From NCBI GenBank assembly GCA_030710605.1, contig CP092863.1, positions 139,817,547 through 139,881,546 on the forward strand: a DNA stretch of 64,000 bases, written 5' to 3'. The DNA is from Cordylochernes scorpioides (taxonomy: Eukaryota; Arthropoda; Arachnida; Pseudoscorpiones; Chernetidae). A program made the translations under genes and the position numbers. The notes below the pieces were generated by a model, which was not told the DNA's origin, ran no database searches, and worked only from the letters and a program-made list of their open reading frames with translations. Shown piece after piece: positions 9,915-21,086 of this stretch (its first letter is position 1; each line of letters begins with the position of its first letter).

Positions 9915-12300
9915 TTAATATCCCCTATTTAAAAATTAATAATTCAAAGAATGGAATATTAATAAATAAATTTAAAAAAACAATTTGGTAACATTTTAAA
10001 CAATAATAATTTAAGCCTATTTACGTTACATTTTGTTTTAATTAAAATCATCTCATGCTTTTCTCTCCTAATAAACTCTGAGAATATATTAGTATTTTAG
10101 ATATAAATTGTATAGTTCATATTTTAATGAAGATATTATGCCATGTAAATAGTATTAGTGCGTGTGTTATAAATAATAAGTTTTCATTTCCAAGCGGCGG
10201 GTATCGTATGTAACCTTTATTCAAACAGAATTTTAAATAACGCGATTTCACATTTAAGACAAATATTTAATACGAATGTAAATATTCATTAAGAATAGAT
10301 TTCTACTAAATATTCTATTTGCAGGTATATAATGAAGGTATTATTTAGTTGATATATTTTCTATATATATATAACGCTTATTTTCTACATTATTAAAATA
10401 TATATTAGCTTCTTTTCTATAATAAAGAAGTTTAATAGAATTAGTTGAAATTAAATAATCTTTTGGATTTATATAAATATATGAAAAAAGAAAGATATTT
10501 AAATTTGAAAGCATTCAAAATTTAAATGAACTTCTTTTTTTTACATTTTCGAATTGAATAAAAATATTTTAATTTTAAATTAAACCTTTTGATATAGAGT
10601 AATTGAGAAACCTTTACGGTATATAAAAAAAAAGAAATAACATTCACAAATTATATTGGAAAAAAAAGGTATTGTATTGTACATTTCTAGCAATATATCT
10701 TTATTAACTGTTAGGTTATATATAAAATATGAAATTGAAAATCTAATTTTAACTACATATTGTGAATCAAATGTTATGTGGTTGGCAATTTGTATATTTT
10801 AATTTCTATTTAATCCTTTCTCACGTCTCATGGAAAATACATATCGAATATGGACTCAAAATTAATATTCTTTATTATTTAAAACGTATGAAAAAAATGG
10901 CCTTTATTTTCAACATAATTTGTTTATAATGAATATATAACTCAAAAGCACAAACTATTTAGGGTGTGTGTATCCTATAATTATATGATATTTATCAGAA
11001 ATTATAACAATTACTAGTTATAATAAATAATTATAATTTATTATTTTTAAATGTGTATTCTAAACAATGTAAATAAACATATCAAAATATCGTTTTGAAA
11101 ATATAAATCCATAAATAAATCTTTAATTAAAAGGCATATATTGGATTAAAATATCATTTAAATGATATTTTTATCCAATATATGCCTTTTTAATTAAATA
11201 TCAAAATATAATTTTGAAATTTTACGTAATTGTGTGCTCTGTTATATATATATATTAATTAAAATATATTCAAACAAAATTATAAATTACGTATGGAAGT
11301 GTGTTTTCTTTAAATATTAATTTAAAGCTATTTTAAATTTCTCAAAATAGTTTATTTAATATCCGTATTGATATTAAACGTTAAAGAAAGAAAATAAATA
11401 TGCATTCAATTTATCAAATGTATTATATAATTAAGATTATAAAAATGCTAACATTTATATTACAAAACGTTTTTATTATATAATAAAAAATGTACAATAG
11501 TATAAACATAAATCATTTAAACTCAATTCAATAGATGAAAAGGCAAAGAAAACATTTCCTAAATGGTTAAAAAATACCAAACGAAATGTTAGCTGATGTG
11601 TTAACTTTCTTTTTCATCCGTTTCGATAAGCGAACCAAACGATTATCCCAATCATTCTTTTGCTCATCATTTTCGGGGTCATTAGAAAAACCATTTTGTG
11701 TCCCAAGAACATGGAGGGAGGAAGGGGGGAAATGGCCAATTGTTTGATAAAAGTTTTAAACGGTAAGGTCTAAATTTATTTTGAAAAGACACAAATAAAA
11801 AAAAAATTCTTTAGATTTAATAATATATGGTTTAATTGGAACTAAATCAATAATAAATTAAGGCCCAGAATTTTCATCTTCTTCTTATTTTTTTAAACGA
11901 CATGTGTTGTATATTTCGTTTGGTAATTAAAAATCGATGCGCGTCTGCTCTGATAAAGAAACAAGTCTATCGTTTCCCTTTAATTGCTCTTTAAAAGGGG
12001 CCTGAGATCTTTTGGTTTTAAAAATATGTTAATCTTTTTCCTATTAAGCAAAATCTTTCCTTTTTTTCCCGATAGATTTTGTTTATTAAAGGTTAGTCCT
12101 TTTTATTATTAGTTTAACGATTTGTAATTATGTATGGTAATACACAATATATATTTACATATCTTTTGAATTTTTTAATATTTCATCTATAGACCCATCT
12201 ATAGGTTATAAATAAAAACAATCTTTGCGCTTTTTTATATTCTAAATTTTTTGCTGATTTTTTTTTTCATTTCGAAAAGACAAATTTCTATAACCATTAA
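9915..12300. other. Long AT-rich stretch with one palindrome
   Basis: The only clear structure is a palindrome at about 11125-11205 (TTAATTAAAAGGCATATATT … AATATATGCCTTTTTAATTA), a tail also seen near 9465 and 19790. No exons, RNA genes or LTRs recognised. It would be intron between the FNIII half-exons at 7.0 and 13.9 kb. Confidence 0.5.
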
Positions 12301-12911
12301 ACGAATAATAAATGCCCTTGCTCATCAGTGTTATTCATTACGGCGGTTTCGCCAGTTTAATCAAGACTAGCTATAACTGCTCCCGTTTTGTTTCATTTTC
12401 TAAAATAGCTATAATTTATTTTTCTTATTATAAATACACATATATGGTAAAGTCTATGATAATCATGAGACCCTTTTCTAATTGTAAGTTCATCACATTA
12501 TAAATCAGTTTTATCTTTGCATTTATAAGGTGTTGGAGTTCTGTTTGGTTGATTAGAATCACTATTGAGTTTAGAATTGTGCAAAATTTGGGAAAATTTG
12601 AAAGAATATATCATTTTATAAATTAAAAATATTTTTTAAGACGGCGCTTCTCCAAGGGATTCCGTGCCATAACAGGAGGGCCAACCCTCCCTAAACCTCC
12701 ACATCCCGGGTTACTTCTAGTTATATACTATGTTTGAAAGTATTTAAAATATACTACATGTTCTTGTATTGCGCGCGTCACTTGTATTATTGTATAATAC
12801 TTGTATATTTCTTGTATAATTTTGTGTCTACTTCATGTGTACCGTTTGTACATCACTTGTTTACTTCATGAATAGGAAATGAAATCAATAAAACACAAAT
12901 GTCTCCCCTAC
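12301..12911. repeat. F3 remnant and low-complexity DNA
   Basis: 12315-12362 retains the F3 loop (GCTCATCAGTGTTATTC, then CGGTTTCGCCAGTTTAAT). The remainder is AT-rich apart from a GC-richer segment at 12640-12715 that I could not place. Confidence 0.4.
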
Positions 12912-13150
12912 ACATAAAACAAACTTCTACTGTCCTTACTTCGATGAAAAAATATTGGGAGGGCTTGGTTCATCAATGGTGAACTCTCTCAGCAGTTTCG
13001 CCAATTTAATCCACCAGACCGCTTCTCTTAGTGCTCTAATACTGTATTGAACGATTCTGTTTATATATGCTACACTGAAGGGTGAAATCTCAGAAATGGT
13101 ATTCAGTAAAACTATGGACATAAGCTTTTAGGACAGTAGATTTATATATA
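12912..13150. repeat. F3 family copy, one arm lost
   Basis: CAAACTTCTACTGTCCTTAC, then ATATTGGGAGGGCTTGG and a diverged loop with TTTCGCCAATTTAAT. No inverted second arm is retained. Confidence 0.6.
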
Positions 13151-13379
13151 AATATTAGCATCGAGCAATGCTCTTCCGAAGAAAATAGGACAAGGCGCCA
13201 GGTTAGACATAAATTAATATAAATCAATAACGTACTATCCATATATAGGAAATGAAATTATTAAAGCACGAATGTTACCTTCACACATATAAATGACATC
13301 AGTCTGCCGTAACACCTTATCGTGGCATAACGTGCATGTTGGTTATCACCATCGAGAGATCATGTACCATGCTGACACT

Positions 13380-13660
13380 GTAATCCCAGCTGTAAGCCAA
13401 AATCATCGGTGTACTCCACCAATCAACATACACACATAGCTTTATTAAGCCCACCGGTCTTATACAGATTCACTACAGGAAGGAAGCATAGATGGAGCTC
13501 CTATACTCCAGGCAGCGCAAAGCGTAACAGCCTCCAGGTCCGACGCATGTCCAGTGGACACACCGTGCATAGGTTAGCGTATCACTGAAAAGGCGAGTGT
13601 GGAATCAGCCGCGTTCTAGTCTTCACTTTCCTCATCCAAATAAACCACGACATTCAGCGA
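13380..13660 (+). pseudogene. Possible decayed FNIII half-exon
   Basis: After a plausible acceptor (TTATACAG, 13455-13462) the sequence reads IHYRKEA then stop; a shifted frame reads WSSYTPGSAKRNSLQV. This resembles the C'-to-E part of an FNIII second half such as the true exon 13945-14126. The 15-base word CCACCAATCAACATA occurs just upstream of both. Weak: the similarity is short and needs two frames. Confidence 0.2.
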
Positions 13661-13944
13661 TTCTATTAATCTCTTCCAAACGGTGACTGAGGCTTTAAAG
13701 AATTTTATAAACCAAAGAGAAGACTTTGATCAAACATATTTGTATTCATCCAGTTATATAACTGTTTATTATCAGATTGAGACAAGGATAAGTGGCCCAA
13801 GAGTTATTTTCTCTGTTTCTCCAAGCAAAAACAACTAAATATTATATGTATTATATGCATCTTGTATTCTGCTATTACATAGATCACAAGGTCAATCCGT
13901 CTTCCACCAATCAACATAGACGCCATGGAAGGTTGATGTTCCAG

Positions 13945-14126
13945 GGTACGTCGTCCACTACAGAAGGGACCAAGGGTCGTGGGAAGAGTCCAGCGCTGGG
14001 ACCACCCACTCCCACACGGTCCGGGACTACGCTGCGCAACACGCTACGAGCTCTACATTGCCCCCTACAACTCGGAGGGTCCGGGGACTCCTAGTGAGAG
14101 AGTGACAGTTCGTACAGAAGGACGGG
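13945..14126 (+). CDS. Dscam-family exon: second half of FNIII, one base short
   Basis: Acceptor GATGTTCCAG|GG, donor GACGGG|GTAAGT. The first part reads GYVVHYRRDQGSWEES, then SAGTTHSHTVRD, in one frame. The rest (RCATRYELYIAPYNSEGPG, then TPSERVTVRTEG) is in the frame one base earlier. The break is at about 14024-14032 (CGGGACTACGC) and a single missing base explains it. RYELYIAPYN is the conserved F-strand region of FNIII. Both exon ends keep the phase-1 rule. The deletion could be an assembly or sequencing error, or make this copy a pseudogene; other exons of the group show no damage, so I favour an error or a heterozygous allele. Confidence 0.75.
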
Positions 14127-14189
14127 GTAAGTCCGCCTGGGACCTCTTACATCACAGTCTATTAGTGGTGGTTACATTGTCTATGTATA

Positions 14190-14398
14190 CTCATGGATAA
14201 TACTTAAGGAAGTTGTATCATTTATCGTGTATACGGGATTCAGGCAATAACTATGAAAGATATTACAGTGACCTTTAATTGAAGACAACACAATCAAGTG
14301 TGAACTAAATTGCCTCTGTCTCCTTCAAAAAAAAAAAAAAGACCGGCGACATCAAAGACTTTCCACTTCCTTAAGTTTTGACTATAAGTATAGCTGTG
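14190..14398. mobile_element. M1 MITE copy in a Dscam intron
   Basis: Ends ACTCATGGATAATACTTAAG and CTTAAGTTTTGACTATAAGT, with one internal unit and the A-rich plus GACCGGCGA segment. Diverged termini suggest an older insertion. Confidence 0.7.
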
Positions 14399-14632
14399 CC
14401 TTACTCTTCACCCATACATTTTTATTCCGATCTAGAATGAATTGAATAATTCTGCACATAACTACGGTGAGAAAATGTGTATTATATGTGAACTTTTTAT
14501 TGGAGCATGGATGTAAATATATGTGTGTGTGTGTATATATATAGTAAGATCACCTTAGGAGCATATGTGAAAGGAAGCGTGTGTATTATTGAAATTTTCT
14601 GTGACGAATGAGTGAAGAGGATGTATGTGCAG

Positions 14633-14914
14633 CCCCCGTGGCTCCCAGCAAGGAAGACCTACTCCAGACCAACGCCAGCTCCGCCAGCCTACGTCTAGAA
14701 GCTTTGGATTCCGAGGACTGCCCGCTGACCCACCTCTCGCTGCGGTACAAGGCGCGGCATCAGCAGCACTGGACTGTGAGGGACCTCGCGCCGGACCGAC
14801 GGACCGCTCTACTTGTGCTGGACCGCCTGGAACCCGCCACGTGGTACCAGCTATTGACGACGGCTCGTAACCACGCCGGGACTACCGAGGCCGAGTACAG
14901 CTTCCTCACTGTCG
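14633..14914 (+). CDS. Dscam-family exon: complete FNIII domain
   Basis: Acceptor TATGTGCAG|CC, donor CTGTCG|GTTAGT, phase 1 at both ends. The 94-residue product begins APVAPSKEDLLQTN, contains CPLTHLSLRYKARHQQHW, WYQLLTTARNHAGTTE, and ends AEYSFLTV. The single-exon FNIII with C-P-L-T and 'GTTEAEYSF.T' matches the last FNIII domain before the membrane in Dscam proteins. It precedes the transmembrane exon by 728 bp. Strong GC enrichment against its surroundings marks it as constrained coding sequence. Confidence 0.85.
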
Positions 14915-15642
14915 GTTAGTGCCATACATCTCTAGGTAGTGTCTATTGTACGTAGTCTACGGTACTCTACCGCCACGTTACTATGAAACTCTTTGTTTTT
15001 TGCTCTATATATGCGCTTTTATGATCGTCTTTGCCGAGCGCGTAATGTGAAAACAAGAGGTGTACACAGTAGAAACAACCCTCCTTCACACCGTCCTCTC
15101 CCTTTCAGTCTGCACGCAGTTCTCCATGTTTACCCCATGCATCATAGAATCCCTCATTTGTCGGAAGATGTAGAGTGATGTGTATGAAGGCCAAAGTAGC
15201 GAGCTACCTACAGTACCGTAAGACGAGTTTACTTAAGTTTTTATAGAAAGGACTAGGATAGCAAATAGGGTAAGTCCTGAGACGCTCTTGAGTTGCTTGG
15301 CCAACTCCGCAGGAGTTTCACATTAATTTAGAGCGCGGTTCACATAGAAAATGGTCGCTGTGCGTACATGAGTGCGTACATCAGTTCCCACAGACTGGAA
15401 AATCGTAATGGTGTTGCAGAATGTAGCTACAAAATGGAATTCCTTAATCTGCCAAAACTGATGTTATAGCTCATTCTTTATCACTTCCATTACGTATTTT
15501 GCTGAAGATAATAAACAAAATACATTTCTTTAGTGCATTATAAAAGAGAAGAGGTTTTTTTTGGTACAGAAACAAGCGTGTAGATTCCGAGGGTAGAATA
15601 ATTGAAGAGGACATTGATGTGACCTATCAATGGTTTTTCCAG
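14915..15642. other. Dscam intron, nothing else recognised
   Basis: Unlike the other introns this one is largely free of identifiable repeats. The small reading frames in it lack splice support. Confidence 0.5.
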
Positions 15643-15828
15643 ATGGAACAGGCGGTACCACCGTGCCCTTGGGGAGGGGAGGGCCGGCGGAGGGCGGGAG
15701 TTACCTGGAGCTGGAAGTGGCCCTGCCCATGGCGCTGTCCGTGGTGGTAGTAGCGGCCGTGCTGGTGCTGGTCTGCCTGGTGCTGGGACGGCGCCGGGCG
15801 GCGGAGAGTCAGAGGCGGGCTGACTGCC
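15643..15828 (+). CDS. Dscam-family exon: juxtamembrane and transmembrane segment
   Basis: Acceptor TTTTTCCAG|AT, donor CTGCC|GTGAGT, phase 1 at both ends. The peptide has a Gly-rich linker (GTGGTTVPLGRGGPAEGG), then YLELEVALPMALS, and a hydrophobic helix (VVVVAAVLVLVCLVLG) closed by a basic stop-transfer RRRAAESQRR. This is the expected order in Dscam after the last FNIII. No cytoplasmic-tail exon follows on the plus strand anywhere to the right, although the donor is intact. Confidence 0.85.
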
Positions 15829-15880
15829 GTGAGTATCTGCCGACTGCTCTGGACACGCCTACTTAGATTTCACTGATATA

Positions 15881-16099
15881 CACTCATGGACAAAACTTAA
15901 GGAAGTTGTACCTTTCAGCATGTATATCGGGATTGAGACAATAACTCTGAAAGATATTACAGTGATCTTTATTGAAGACATACGAGATAACCAAGTGTGA
16001 ACAAAATTGCCTCTGTCTCCTTAAAAAATATATATAAAAAAAAAACAGACGACCGTGACATCAAAGACTTTCCAATTCCTTAAGTTTTGTCCATGAGTG
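15881..16099. mobile_element. M1 MITE copy
   Basis: CACTCATGGACAAAACTTAA … AAGTTTTGTCCATGAGTG with TA on the left; the right TA is lost. It lies 52 bp downstream of the transmembrane exon. Confidence 0.8.
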
Positions 16100-16400
16100 C
16101 AAACTAACCACTTCCGAATTGATTTCAAAGAGCTGTTGTGGCTTTGTCACCAACGTGAGTCTGATCATTTTGTAGAGATGGCTAAAAGATTGTGTTTAAT
16201 TTCAGCGTTAATTTGGACGGGAGAAGGGTCGACAACCTTTGAATTTTTTAAAATATGTTTATCCTCCGGTGTAAAATAGAGTCATCTATGTATGTTCTAC
16301 TCACAGCAGTAGTTGCGTAGCTACCTGTAGACTTCTTCCTCTTTCTTATCTTCACTCAATCATATTAGGATATCAATATTGTAAAGCTTGAGACCTGGGT
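16100..16400 (+). repeat. Degenerate HH-unit fragment
   Basis: TGTTGTGGCTTTGTCACC, GTTAATTTGGACGGGAGAAG and nearby words match the 319-bp unit at low identity (to about 16235). Nothing recognised in the remainder. Confidence 0.4.
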
Positions 16401-16624
16401 AAAGTAGAATGCGTCTGCCTTTGTCATTAAGACTGGGAGCACTACTCAGTGGCAGGCCGACTTAGCTCCAAAATAAATGGCCGCCTTTGACCTGAGGAAC
16501 AGACGTCATGTGCAGCCGCTCCTAACATGGAGTACAGACTCATCCTGTATTCCTGGATTAGGAGTCCTTACAGGGCACTATCAGCAGGGCCAGCTGAGCC
16601 CCAGGTTTTTTAGCGAGCTTGTTA
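16401..16624 (+). repeat. Left arm of inverted repeat flanking the scaffold gap
   Basis: This segment (TTAAGACTGGGAGCACTACT … TTTTTTAGCGAGCTTGTTA) reappears inverted at 17735-17931. The arm stops exactly at the N run. The GC-rich sequence resembles a non-LTR retrotransposon untranslated region, but I cannot name it. Confidence 0.75.
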
Positions 16625-16724
16625 NNNNNNNNNNNNNNNNNNNNNNNNNNNNNNNNNNNNNNNNNNNNNNNNNNNNNNNNNNNNNNNNNNNNNNNNNNNN
16701 NNNNNNNNNNNNNNNNNNNNNNNN
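16625..16724. other. Scaffold gap (100 N)
   Basis: Exactly 100 N, the usual placeholder for a join of unknown size. It separates the plus-strand and minus-strand Dscam exon groups. Confidence 0.95.
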
Positions 16725-17110
16725 GATGGCTTGCGCCATATATCGGAATAAATATCAACTATTCGTTGATTTTTGAATTATTCCAAAATTGGCCAATTAT
16801 TATGCACCTTATCCCAGTAAAATATCACATTTGTGCTATTTTTTCACATTGTTTCGCGGTCTTACGCAGTTATGGCCTTAACTACCCGTTTCATGATTTT
16901 TCAGAATGCCTGAATGACCAGATTTTGGTCGTTGAGGTACAGCTTGCACCACACTGACGACGAGAGCCAACAGCTTAAAACGCGTACGTGGTTAGCTTTT
17001 CTTGATAAATCAAGAATGGGTATTTGGCTAATTCTGGAATAATTAAAAATAAACGAGAATAGTTGATATTTATTCCGATAGATGGCGCAAGCCATCAGCA
17101 ACTTTCAGTT
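16725..17110. repeat. F2 foldback copy
   Basis: Arms GATGGCTTGCGCCATATATC and GATAGATGGCGCAAGCCATC are inverted around about 240 bp. The centre contains CTGACGACGAGAGCC…AAAACGCGT, a decayed hammerhead-like end as in the F2 and F5 families. Confidence 0.65.
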
Positions 17111-17734
17111 GCACGATAAGGAGATGCCTTTTTTATTTTCTTAATATCTGAACCTTATACCAGTACAACATCACATTTGTACTATTTTTCACCTACTTGA
17201 GCCGTGATAGATATTTTTAATATACTGAAAAATCAGACTCCCCCTCTCTAGAGTTGCCGAGCCGTGCGACCCCTCGTCTCCTGTAACCTGCCCCTGGATC
17301 TGTAGGCCTGGCTGTTCGGCCTCCATTTTGTTTAGATATCTTCCAGTTTTTTTAAGATAGAAAATAATTGTAAATACTTTCCTTATTATTAAAATAACTT
17401 TGTTTTATGATTATCTACGTTCTGGTCTGACATATACTAATGATATGGGCCAATCTAACATTGACATGAAGCCCCAGGACAATGTAACATCTGGTGAAGA
17501 TAGATGCTGGGTATTCATATCAATGTTCGGTTGGTCCATCATATCAATATTGTCAAGTAGCTCTGCAACCACAGTCACAGGAAGCTCTATGGGACACCTG
17601 TCAATCATCCCTGGACTCCGGGGGGACCATAGGTTGGAGGGGTTTTCAGAATCTTATCGGCAAATAAGAAAACCCCTAAGGAACTCCGCCTTTGCCGGTC
17701 CCAAGCCCGGATGAAAAAAGAGGAGGGGGAGCAG
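17111..17734. other. Unassigned GC-richer repeat-like DNA
   Basis: 17600-17734 (GCCTTTGCCGGTCCCAAGCC, then GGATGAAAAAAGAGGAGG) has the look of a non-LTR retrotransposon untranslated region and continues into the inverted-repeat arm. No intact ORF. Confidence 0.3.
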
Positions 17735-17931
17735 TAACAAGCTCACTAAAAAACCTGGGCTCAGCTGGCCCTGTAAGGGCTCCAGGATGAGCAGCGTCTG
17801 TACTTCATGTTAGGAGCGGCTGCACATGGCGTCTGTTCCTCATGTCAGAGGCGGCCATTTATTTTGGAGCTAAGTCGGCCTGCCACTGAGTAGTGCTCCC
17901 AGTCTTAATGATAAGGGCAGGCGCATTTTAC
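17735..17931 (-). repeat. Right arm of inverted repeat flanking the gap
   Basis: Reverse complement of 16401-16624 with scattered differences and a small insertion or deletion. It begins TAACAAGCTC, the complement of the last bases before the N run. Confidence 0.75.
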
Positions 17932-18139
17932 TTCACAAGGAGGAGGAGAAGGAAAACGGGACGCCTCGGTGGCTGACACGACGCTCATTATTATTATCTT
18001 TACCTTGGGATAAGTTGTTCTCCCTATAAATACCTCTTGTATGTAATTTTTTTAGAGAACTAAAAGGTAAATACCCTTTATAATAAATTAAATATTCCCA
18101 GAAAATAAATACTTCTCTACAATATTGAGGGGAACCTAC

Positions 18140-18377
18140 CTTCCAGCAGAGTCTGCAGCAGGATGTTGGGAGAAGGTGGACCAGCTCCCTTGCTGTTGAA
18201 GGCCTGCACCTGTACGCTGTATCTTGTGGACCTCTTCAGATTGGAGAGCAGGCTCTCTGCCTTGCGACCTGGGGACACTTCCAGGGTCTTGTAGGTGAAG
18301 GGCTCCGCGCTGCCAACTTCCCGGTATCCTATGTAGTAGCCTTTGATAGTCCCGAACTGGACTTCGGGGTCCGGAGG
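18140..18377 (-). CDS. Dscam-family exon: second half of FNIII (FNIII-2)
   Basis: Acceptor GTGACAG|CCT, donor TGGAAG|GTAGGT; phase 0 in and phase 1 out. The product includes PPDPEVQFGTIKGYYIGYRE, RSTRYSVQVQAFNSKGAGPP and SPNILLQTLLE. 'IKGYYIGYRE' and 'TRYSVQVQAFN.KGAGP' are hallmark Dscam FNIII-2 segments. It joins in phase to 29604-29674. The next exon should lie at lower coordinates on the minus strand but none is seen before the gap at 16.7 kb. Confidence 0.88.
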
Positions 18378-18437
18378 CTGTCACGATTGTATGTTAGAAG
18401 AGATCTTTTAATGGGAGACTCGCGCTTAATTACATTT

Positions 18438-18736
18438 ACACTCATAGAAAAAACTTAAGGAAGTTGTATCTTTAAACATGTATATCGGGATTCAAACAAT
18501 AACTCTGAAAGCTATTACAGTGACCTTTATAGAAGACACACGAGATAACCAAGTGTGAACAAAACTTAAGGAAGTTGTACCTTTTAGCATGTATATTGGG
18601 ATTCAGACAATAACTCTGAAAGATATTACAGTGACCTTCATTGAAGACGTACGAGATAACCAAATGTGAACTAAATTGCCTCCGTCTCCTAAAAAAAAAA
18701 AACGCGAAATCAAAGACTTTCCACTTCCTCAAGTAC
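18438..18736. mobile_element. M1 MITE with two internal units
   Basis: ACACTCATAGAAAAAACTTA at the left, two 111-bp units, an A run, and a diverged right end (CCACTTCCTCAAGTACTATT). Confidence 0.7.
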
Positions 18737-19790
18737 TATTTTTTCATAATAGAATAAATTATGCCAAATAATTAATTAATCAAAAATATACGAAAAGTCA
18801 ATAAAAATTACCACAATGAATATACGCGCATAACCAAAACTAATATACGTATAACTGAATAAAACAATTAAATTATACAAAGTGGCTCTATGAGAGCCGT
18901 GTTGCCAATTTCAATTTTCAAATATTCAAATAAAATTTCATGATGGAATAAAAGACTAAGAAACACGTTTAAGTTAAGAAATAGTTAAATAGAGTGTGTT
19001 CATTTAAAATTCTTAAATAAAAATTGACTAGAAAAAAAAAAAGAGGTGATGATGATAAGCGAGGTACTCTGAAAATTCCGCTCACAGAGTAACCTGATAT
19101 AAAGAGAGGCCGTTTCTTGGTATTGCTTCCGCCCTGTGCAACTTTCCTGGGGCAACGTTGAGTTTAATTTCCGCGGATTTGGGCGGCTTGGTAAATTCAC
19201 TTGTTAGCCACGTCGGATTAGCTTATTGACTCACCGGGCTCATATTGGCCCCGTTGGGAATAAAATTATTCTACGATAGCCAGTGTGACCGAATGTTTTA
19301 ATAGTTTTGAATTAACGACTGACTTTGACTTAACGACGCGAAATATATATATGTTATATAAAAATATTATTTTATTTAAAATCATATTTTCATAGATTCA
19401 AATACTCTGTTAAATCGACCGCGAGAGGTCACGCTTACCGTATAAAACTCATTGTTGTTGTTTCCCGCTGGCCGGCTCAAAACCTTTGTACATTATGTAA
19501 ATAATCTTTTGTTTTCCTTATTCTACCCGCCTTAAGCCAGGCAGCACTTTTATCAAACTATGTTTTTTATATATTCATAAGTTCAATTAAAGCAATATCT
19601 GATCAAAATTATTTTTCATTATCATACTTTAAAAGATTTCAACCATGACTGCATCGCCATTACAATAATCCTCAACACGATCTAGTAAATACAACAGAAA
19701 ATCTCATTCATTTTCTTTATTGAATATAACATATATATCGCTTTGAAAATAGAGCAATCCATATTTAAATCATTATATAATAAAAAAGCA
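18737..19790. other. AT-rich intron, nothing recognised
   Basis: No exon or RNA gene seen; (GTT)n and homopolymer tracts only. Confidence 0.45.
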
Positions 19791-19990
19791 TATATTGGAT
19801 TGAATAAATGATTGCCTTGATAAAGGTTGGCGTTCAGTCAACCGAAATATTGGCAAATAAATCTTTTATTCGATCAAATATATGTCTTTTTATTATCCCC
19901 CTAGTACACACATGGTACAGGCCATGATAATCATGGTGGGTAGTTAGCAACTGCTTCTACTGCAAGTGCACCACATGTCTACATATATGA
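19791..19990. repeat. Penelope-type tail followed by F4 copy
   Basis: 19808-19868 is TTGATAAAGGTTGGCGTTCA, then AACCGAAATATTGGCAAAT. From about 19905 the F4 signature (TGGTACAGGCCATGATAATC, then ATGGTGGGTAG) starts; F4 recurs at 26.18, 33.02 and 40.09 kb. Confidence 0.5.
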
Positions 19991-20027
19991 AGGGCAGTTC
20001 GAGTAAAAGTGAATGCGTTTTCTCTCT

Positions 20028-20046
20028 TTCTCGCTTGTTCGGCGGT

Positions 20047-20086
<40 letters not shown>

Positions 20087-20137
20087 GGCCCCTGCGCAAG
20101 GATTACACGCAAAATCGTGAAGCGTTCCATATTTTTT
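20028..20137 (+). ncRNA. U6: U6 spliceosomal RNA (gene or recent pseudogene)
   Basis: The conserved U6 core is present: TACATATACTAAAATTGG, then AACGATACAGAGAAGATTAG, CATGGCCCCTGCGCAAGGAT, ACACGCAAAATCGTGAAGCG and TTCCATA, ending in a run of ten T (20132-20141), an RNA polymerase III terminator. It contains the ACAGAGA 5'-splice-site box and the catalytic AGC. One change lies in the U4/U6 region (GGATTACACGC for the usual GGATGACACGC), and the 5' stem-loop is altered by two extra bases (CGCTTGTTCGGCGG). No clear proximal sequence element or TATA box was recognised upstream, so a pseudogene is quite possible. Confidence 0.85.
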
Positions 20138-20218
20138 TTTTCGCAGTCCACCGGTGGCGGAGTCTTTCCCGCGGTGGGCGCCACCAATAAAGACCTCCTA
20201 TAAATTTTTATATATATA

Positions 20219-21086
20219 TGATAATTTAAACCAATAACCCTATATTATGTAATACATATAACAAGCTTGTCATGTTGTATATAGAACTAATTATAAACTA
20301 CAACTAATTATACGCATAATTGACGTGTGTCCTTGTATCTCCAGATGTAATGTACTGAGGATGAATAAATAAAAATATATAATAGATTAAAAACTGAGTT
20401 AAGAGCAAGATTGAGCGAATCACAAAGTAACTTCTAAAGATAGATGGAAGCCAACAGACTGGTGCCAGAGTCGAGTTGCGGACACGTGCAGAAAGGCAAT
20501 ACTTCCTGGTTCCCTTCCTGGTCCAAAAAGTTGTATAAATAGGACCCCACGTAGCAACAGCCATTTTCAGTTCCAGTCAATCCCGGTCAGCGTCACCCCT
20601 TGTCGCCGGTTGTCACCAACTCATCGACGATGTAAAACAGTAAGAAATCTCCTATCTCCATCTTTGCTCTTGGCTCGCTTTTTATCTATTCAAGGAACCT
20701 TCTACAACGTGTCGCTTCGTTTTTTGTGTGTGTGGACATTCCCCAGTTTTCCACTCTGCCTCGACCACGACTGCCTGTACTTTGGGAGAACTGTTAAAGG
20801 TCCTACAAGGTGCAGCGAGGTACTGGAAAACTCTCCACCCCTGACTGTCCCTCGCGGTTACTACAGGTTTGACCCTCGGTTGCCACAACTTATAGCGAGA
20901 GTCGACGAGGTTCTACAACAGGCTTACCAAACCTCAACGCATTATTACAGCTAGTCGACAGGATCCCTAATCACAGATAAGGATCCCAACATATTATCTC
21001 AGAGAGTCGACAGGATCCCTAATCACAGATAAGTCGACTCAACACATTATTACAGAGAGTCGACAGGATCTCAACATATTATTACA
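20219..21086 (+). repeat. LTR element A, 5' LTR (868 bp)
   Basis: TG…CA bounded. It repeats at a constant offset of 4671 bp as 24890-25757, and I saw no differences. It contains a TATA box (TATAAATA at 20534) and a start-like CATTTTCAGTTCC about 30 bp on. The 3' part has several copies of GAGAGTCGACAGGAT. A 4-bp TATA duplication is compatible at the outer ends. Confidence 0.9.

Noticed and set aside
15829-16624. Search for Dscam cytoplasmic-tail exons after the TM exon
   Set aside because: Only an M1 MITE, an HH fragment and the gap-flanking repeat are present; no phase-compatible exon was found.
19966-20190. 74-codon frame across the U6 copy
   Set aside because: Overlaps the snRNA and its terminator; chance frame.
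20610-20954. 114-codon frame present twice (again at 25281)
   Set aside because: It lies inside the two LTRs just downstream of the TATA box; no similarity to gag or other proteins was recognised.
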